In this document: positions 60,506-64,000 of the stretch, piece after piece
Numbering within the stretch: position 1 is the stretch's first letter
How the letters are laid out: each line of letters opens with the position of its first letter
DNA from: Dicaeum eximium
Taxonomy: Eukaryota > Chordata > Aves > Passeriformes > Dicaeidae
DNA length: 64,000 nucleotides
Assembly: GCA_013396995.1 (NCBI GenBank)
Contig: VWZP01002396.1
Coordinates: 811,544 to 875,543, forward strand
Reading direction: 5' to 3'
Position numbers and translations under genes: made by a program
The notes under the pieces: model-generated
Database searches by the model: none
What the model saw: only the letters and a program-made list of their open reading frames with translations
What the model was told of the DNA's origin: nothing

Positions 60506-63500
60506 GTAAGAGAGAACGACCAAGCCATTCCATGACCTTCTCTCCCCCAACAGGACAGTTTGAATTTTTTCTGAACTAGTGGACACCCCTGTCTATGAAA
60601 GTAGCAGAGAAGCTGCAGTGCTGTGTGATAAAGGCCTGTTGGATTAGATCATCCTCATCAAACATTAGAATCTGGTTATTTTCCTAGATACCTTGGTTTT
60701 AAAAAAATCCTGATGGACCATGGTAACTAGATTGTTTGGAGTATCATTTTTGAAAGAGGTGCTAAATAAATTGTGTCCTGTGATATATCTCGAGGACTTT
60801 GGGAAAAACTTTTTTGCCTTATTCACTTCACTCAAGGTCAGTTATTTGTGTAGCAAAGGGGCTGGTTCATTACTGACAGTTATATACCAGACCTGAACAA
60901 CAAACTGAACGCTCAAATCCATTGCAGAAAATTCTGCTGCCCTGCTTAGCCTCACCTTTTTTTTTATATATTTTAATATCACATTAAAAAATTACTTAAT
61001 TCTCATGTTGGGAAGTATCCAAGGATTATTTACTCTGTGCAGTTTTCCAGTGTTCCAAGTATCCTAGAATAACAAAAGCATGTAATCAGCCCTGAAAATC
61101 TGCTATGAGTCTTAATGTATTCCAGATAGGAATTTTATCTAAAAGTATCCTTAAAGAAAAATAGTATAGCATTAGGAAATTAATAAAGATTGGTCAGTTC
61201 TTGTATTTTAAAAAATCTTTAAGTTGAGGCTTAAATTTGGGGAAAAGGTGATTCTTTTCTAAGAAAGCATTTCATTCTGTAGTTCCTTTGTTAACATTTG
61301 CACCATCCATTAGTTAAATGGTGAGATGCAATGAGAAGTAGCCTTCTATTCAGCAGGTTTCCCAATACAATAAGAGGGAAATTTAGACTCATAAATATGA
61401 TAAATTTCCATAGATTTTTCCATTTTTGGGCACTGATGTTTCTGACATGTAGAAAGTTTTGTTTATCTTGATATAAAAAGAAAATCTCCACATTAAGTGA
61501 CAGTGACAGAGCTATAAATGCTCTGGAACTTACTTGATGGTATCTTAGTCTTAAGACCAAGGGGCAAGGTTATAAAAACTGTAGGAACCACACAGTCTTC
61601 TTTTTTGAACCACAGCTGCTGACAGTAGTCATATGGTAACCCTGCAGTACATAATTACGGGATAGATTTGAGCACTGTAGTTCAATGTTCAAGGACCATC
61701 TTGGAGAAAATATCAGCAGTGTTCTTTCCACCACACCATCTGCTGACAGCTGATCCAGTGCACTTGACTTCCACCATGGTCAGAATATGATCTGTGTATC
61801 TTAAAATGAGATTTTCTACAAGATGTTTTCTAATATTAAAACCTAGAATATGATAATATATTTCTGTGAAAAGGGAAACAATTAATTTTAGTTCTTCAGA
61901 CTTTGGTGACTATTTAAACACAGTTGATATAGGCCAAATAACAACACAGTTATTTGTACATCCATTTCTGGGTTCAGAAGAAGCTGCCACATGCCTGCCC
62001 TTTCTTTGTTATCTGGGTTTAGATATCTTGATAAAGTCTTTTTCCAGAAAAACAATAGCTCCCCTGATTTCAGTGGGACAGCATTTCCTTTAATAGAACA
62101 GGTAATTACAGGTACTAGCTACCTTCAGTCTTCTTTCAGCTCGACAAAAAACCACTCATCCCTCTGTAATGTATATCACAGACCTCAGTTTTCATTTAAA
62201 ATCGAGTTATTTTCTCACCTAAAATACCGTTTAATTTTTTTGTGATTTAAGAACAAAAGCTTTGATTTTGCTTTCACCATGAGATGCAAATTAAACTGCC
62301 AAGAGGTTTTTTTCATGCAATTCTGAGCAGCTTCAAGCCCAAAAGCGTGGGTGGTGGCAACATGAACAATGATGGAAATTTTCTTTGAAAGTGACCTGTT
62401 GATCAGTTAATTTGGCCACAAGCACTTCTTTCCTGTGTATGGTCAGATTGCCCAGAATGTACCACTTGAAACAAGACACCTTCTAACACAACCATTACAT
62501 ATTATTGAAGTCTTTTAGAAGAATGTCACTTAATTTAAGTAGTACTTCAATTTAGGAAGAAGAACAGCAATGAGGTTTTCATATGTCTGCTCAGAACTGA
62601 ATACTCCATGCTGCCATTGGAAATTTGTTGCAACACCTAGAGGTGTCTTAAAATGCATTTGGGGGTCTTGTGAGCTGCTAAAAGAAAGAAGCCTTACTTT
62701 AAAAACAAGATAGGTCTAGAAAACTAAGTTCTCCTTTTGGTCACATGAAAATACATGCAGGGAATTATTGATATAAAGGTATAAATCCAGCTAGTCCTGG
62801 ATGCAATATAATTTTGATTTGGTATGAATTCAAGGCACATGGGGAAAGAGGTATACCTCTGATGGGTCTGAAGAATTTCTTATTCCTAACTCAAACCAGG
62901 GAGTATACTGAGTGGCCAGTTCCAAGGTTAAGAGGGAGGGACATTTAAGCTTAGGGGAGAAAAGAGAATAATTTTGGAGCAAAGCATAGCCACTGAAAAG
63001 CAAGATAATAAATGGAAGAATGCAGTGAAAAAACAGCATGGTTTCAGGTGAAATTGTAAGGCTGCATGAGGGAGTGAGGCATGAACACCATTTGCTTGTG
63101 TACTGTGATCTGAAATGGAGAAAAAGACATTCAGTTCTTGCCCTTCTTTCTGCACTGCATCACTTTTCCCAAGAGCTGCCCAAACAAAATATCCCAGTTA
63201 ACCTCATTCCATTTCCTAGGCCTGATGAAGCATCCACAGCAGGGAGGGAAACAATTTGGCTTTACCTTATTATCTTTGTTTAGAGTGAAAGACAGTTTCT
63301 TTCTGATGGTACTACATGCTACTGAGGAAACAAAACTGAAATCTTTTCTAAAGGGATGAAGTGCACACTTCTGTATGCATCAAATGCACCAACCTACTTT
63401 CTGGTCTCCAGATAATGTAACCTATATATTGCAGTGTGATCCTGGCTGTAAATAGACTCTGAGTTGTGAAACCATTGCTGTTTGCACACAGGCCATTACT

Positions 63501-63611
63501 TATCTTGGAGCTTTAGGGCATGCAAAGCCCTCGGTATTATTAGCAGGCTGAGTATGGGATGAACATTTTTCAGGTGAAATGTGTTTGGAACTCTGGGCTT
63601 TGTGGTTTTCA

Positions 63612-63641
63612 AAACCCTAACCCTAGGCTGAACCCTAACTC
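63612..63641. repeat. Short telomere-like patch
   Basis: Two tandem CCCTAA units are followed by degenerate ones (CCCTAGG, CCCTAACTCTAGG). It is too short to be a chromosome end; it may be a relic of break repair or chance. Confidence 0.5.
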
Positions 63642-64000
63642 TAGGCAGAGCAGGAAATCTGCATGGGGCTGAGACTGGATGCAAGGAGAAAGGTGTGCAG
63701 GGAAGCATCTTGTGGTAGTTTTCTTTTCTACTTGGCATGTATGGGATGAACATTATGATGAAATTCAAGATACAGATTGCATTCAACTGTGAATTATCTC
63801 CTATCAGAAAGCTGTAGATCATATGACTTAAATTTAGCTTATATGAAAGACACACAGGTTCAGAAAAGCAGCTATAATATATAAACCATCTGTAAGAAAA
63901 GCCTGTAGGGCTGTATCAGTGTATTTTGGACTGAAGATTCATTCCTGTTGCCTGAAAATTTTGTTGCATTTTATATAACTTTAGACAAGCTAGATTTAAA

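Larger units (their letters stand above)
58984..64000 (+). other. CFAP20DC: Start of intron 16 and beyond; no terminal exon found
   Basis: It holds a CR1 tail (59584-59735), a 47-base direct repeat (60385-60448), a candidate exon (60459-60505) and a telomere-like patch (63612-63641). I found no sequence that fits the expected acidic C-terminus of the protein on the + strand, and no neighbouring gene on either strand. Confidence 0.55.

Noticed and set aside
63496..63855. A 119-codon - strand frame at the window end, as a neighbouring gene
   Set aside because: It includes the telomere-like patch and has no recognisable domain; probably chance.
59000..64000. Terminal CFAP20DC exon
   Set aside because: I looked for an acidic C-terminal coding stretch in the needed phase and found none; the end of the gene must lie outside the window.

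Overview
The window is vertebrate nuclear DNA, almost certainly from a bird and probably a neoavian such as a passerine. It is AT-rich, with long introns, several chicken-repeat-1 (CR1) retrotransposon fragments and two copies of an LTR family that I recognise from bird genomes. It shows nothing bacterial or viral beyond these old elements.

One gene fills it: CFAP20DC (the orthologue of human C3orf67), on the + strand. A GC-rich CpG island (about 330-700) holds the promoter and a non-coding first exon that ends at a donor at 510/511. Translation starts in exon 2, at ATG 5011. I place 15 coding exons between 5011 and 58983. Together they have 2281 coding bases (760 codons plus one base), and the splice phase is consistent at every junction. 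Exons 2-7 (residues 1-183) encode the CFAP20-like (DUF667) domain. Exons 8-16 encode a long, polar, serine-rich tail that looks disordered and has a short poly-Asp run. The last exon or exons with the stop codon were not found and should lie beyond 64000. A weak candidate for the next exon is at 60459-60505.

By region: 1-510 upstream DNA and promoter; 511-7245 introns 1 and 2 around the start-codon exon; 7246-8845 three close domain exons; 8846-17679 a long intron; 17680-19785 two domain exons, with an ERV LTR just upstream (16434-16998) and another, plus a CR1, downstream (21046-22154); 23344-29330 four tail exons with an old CR1 between two of them; 33479-35962 the two largest exons; 40169-40381, 46526-46587 and 58892-58983 the distal exons, separated by introns of 4-12 kb. 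Of six recognisable transposon fragments, five are antisense to the gene.

I found no second protein-coding gene, no tRNA or rRNA gene, no CRISPR array and no novel system. The notable points are small: an X-box-like palindrome upstream of a putative ciliary gene, a YY1-type promoter element, competing splice sites, an in-frame upstream ATG, a coding GAT repeat and a possible young exon next to a local duplication.
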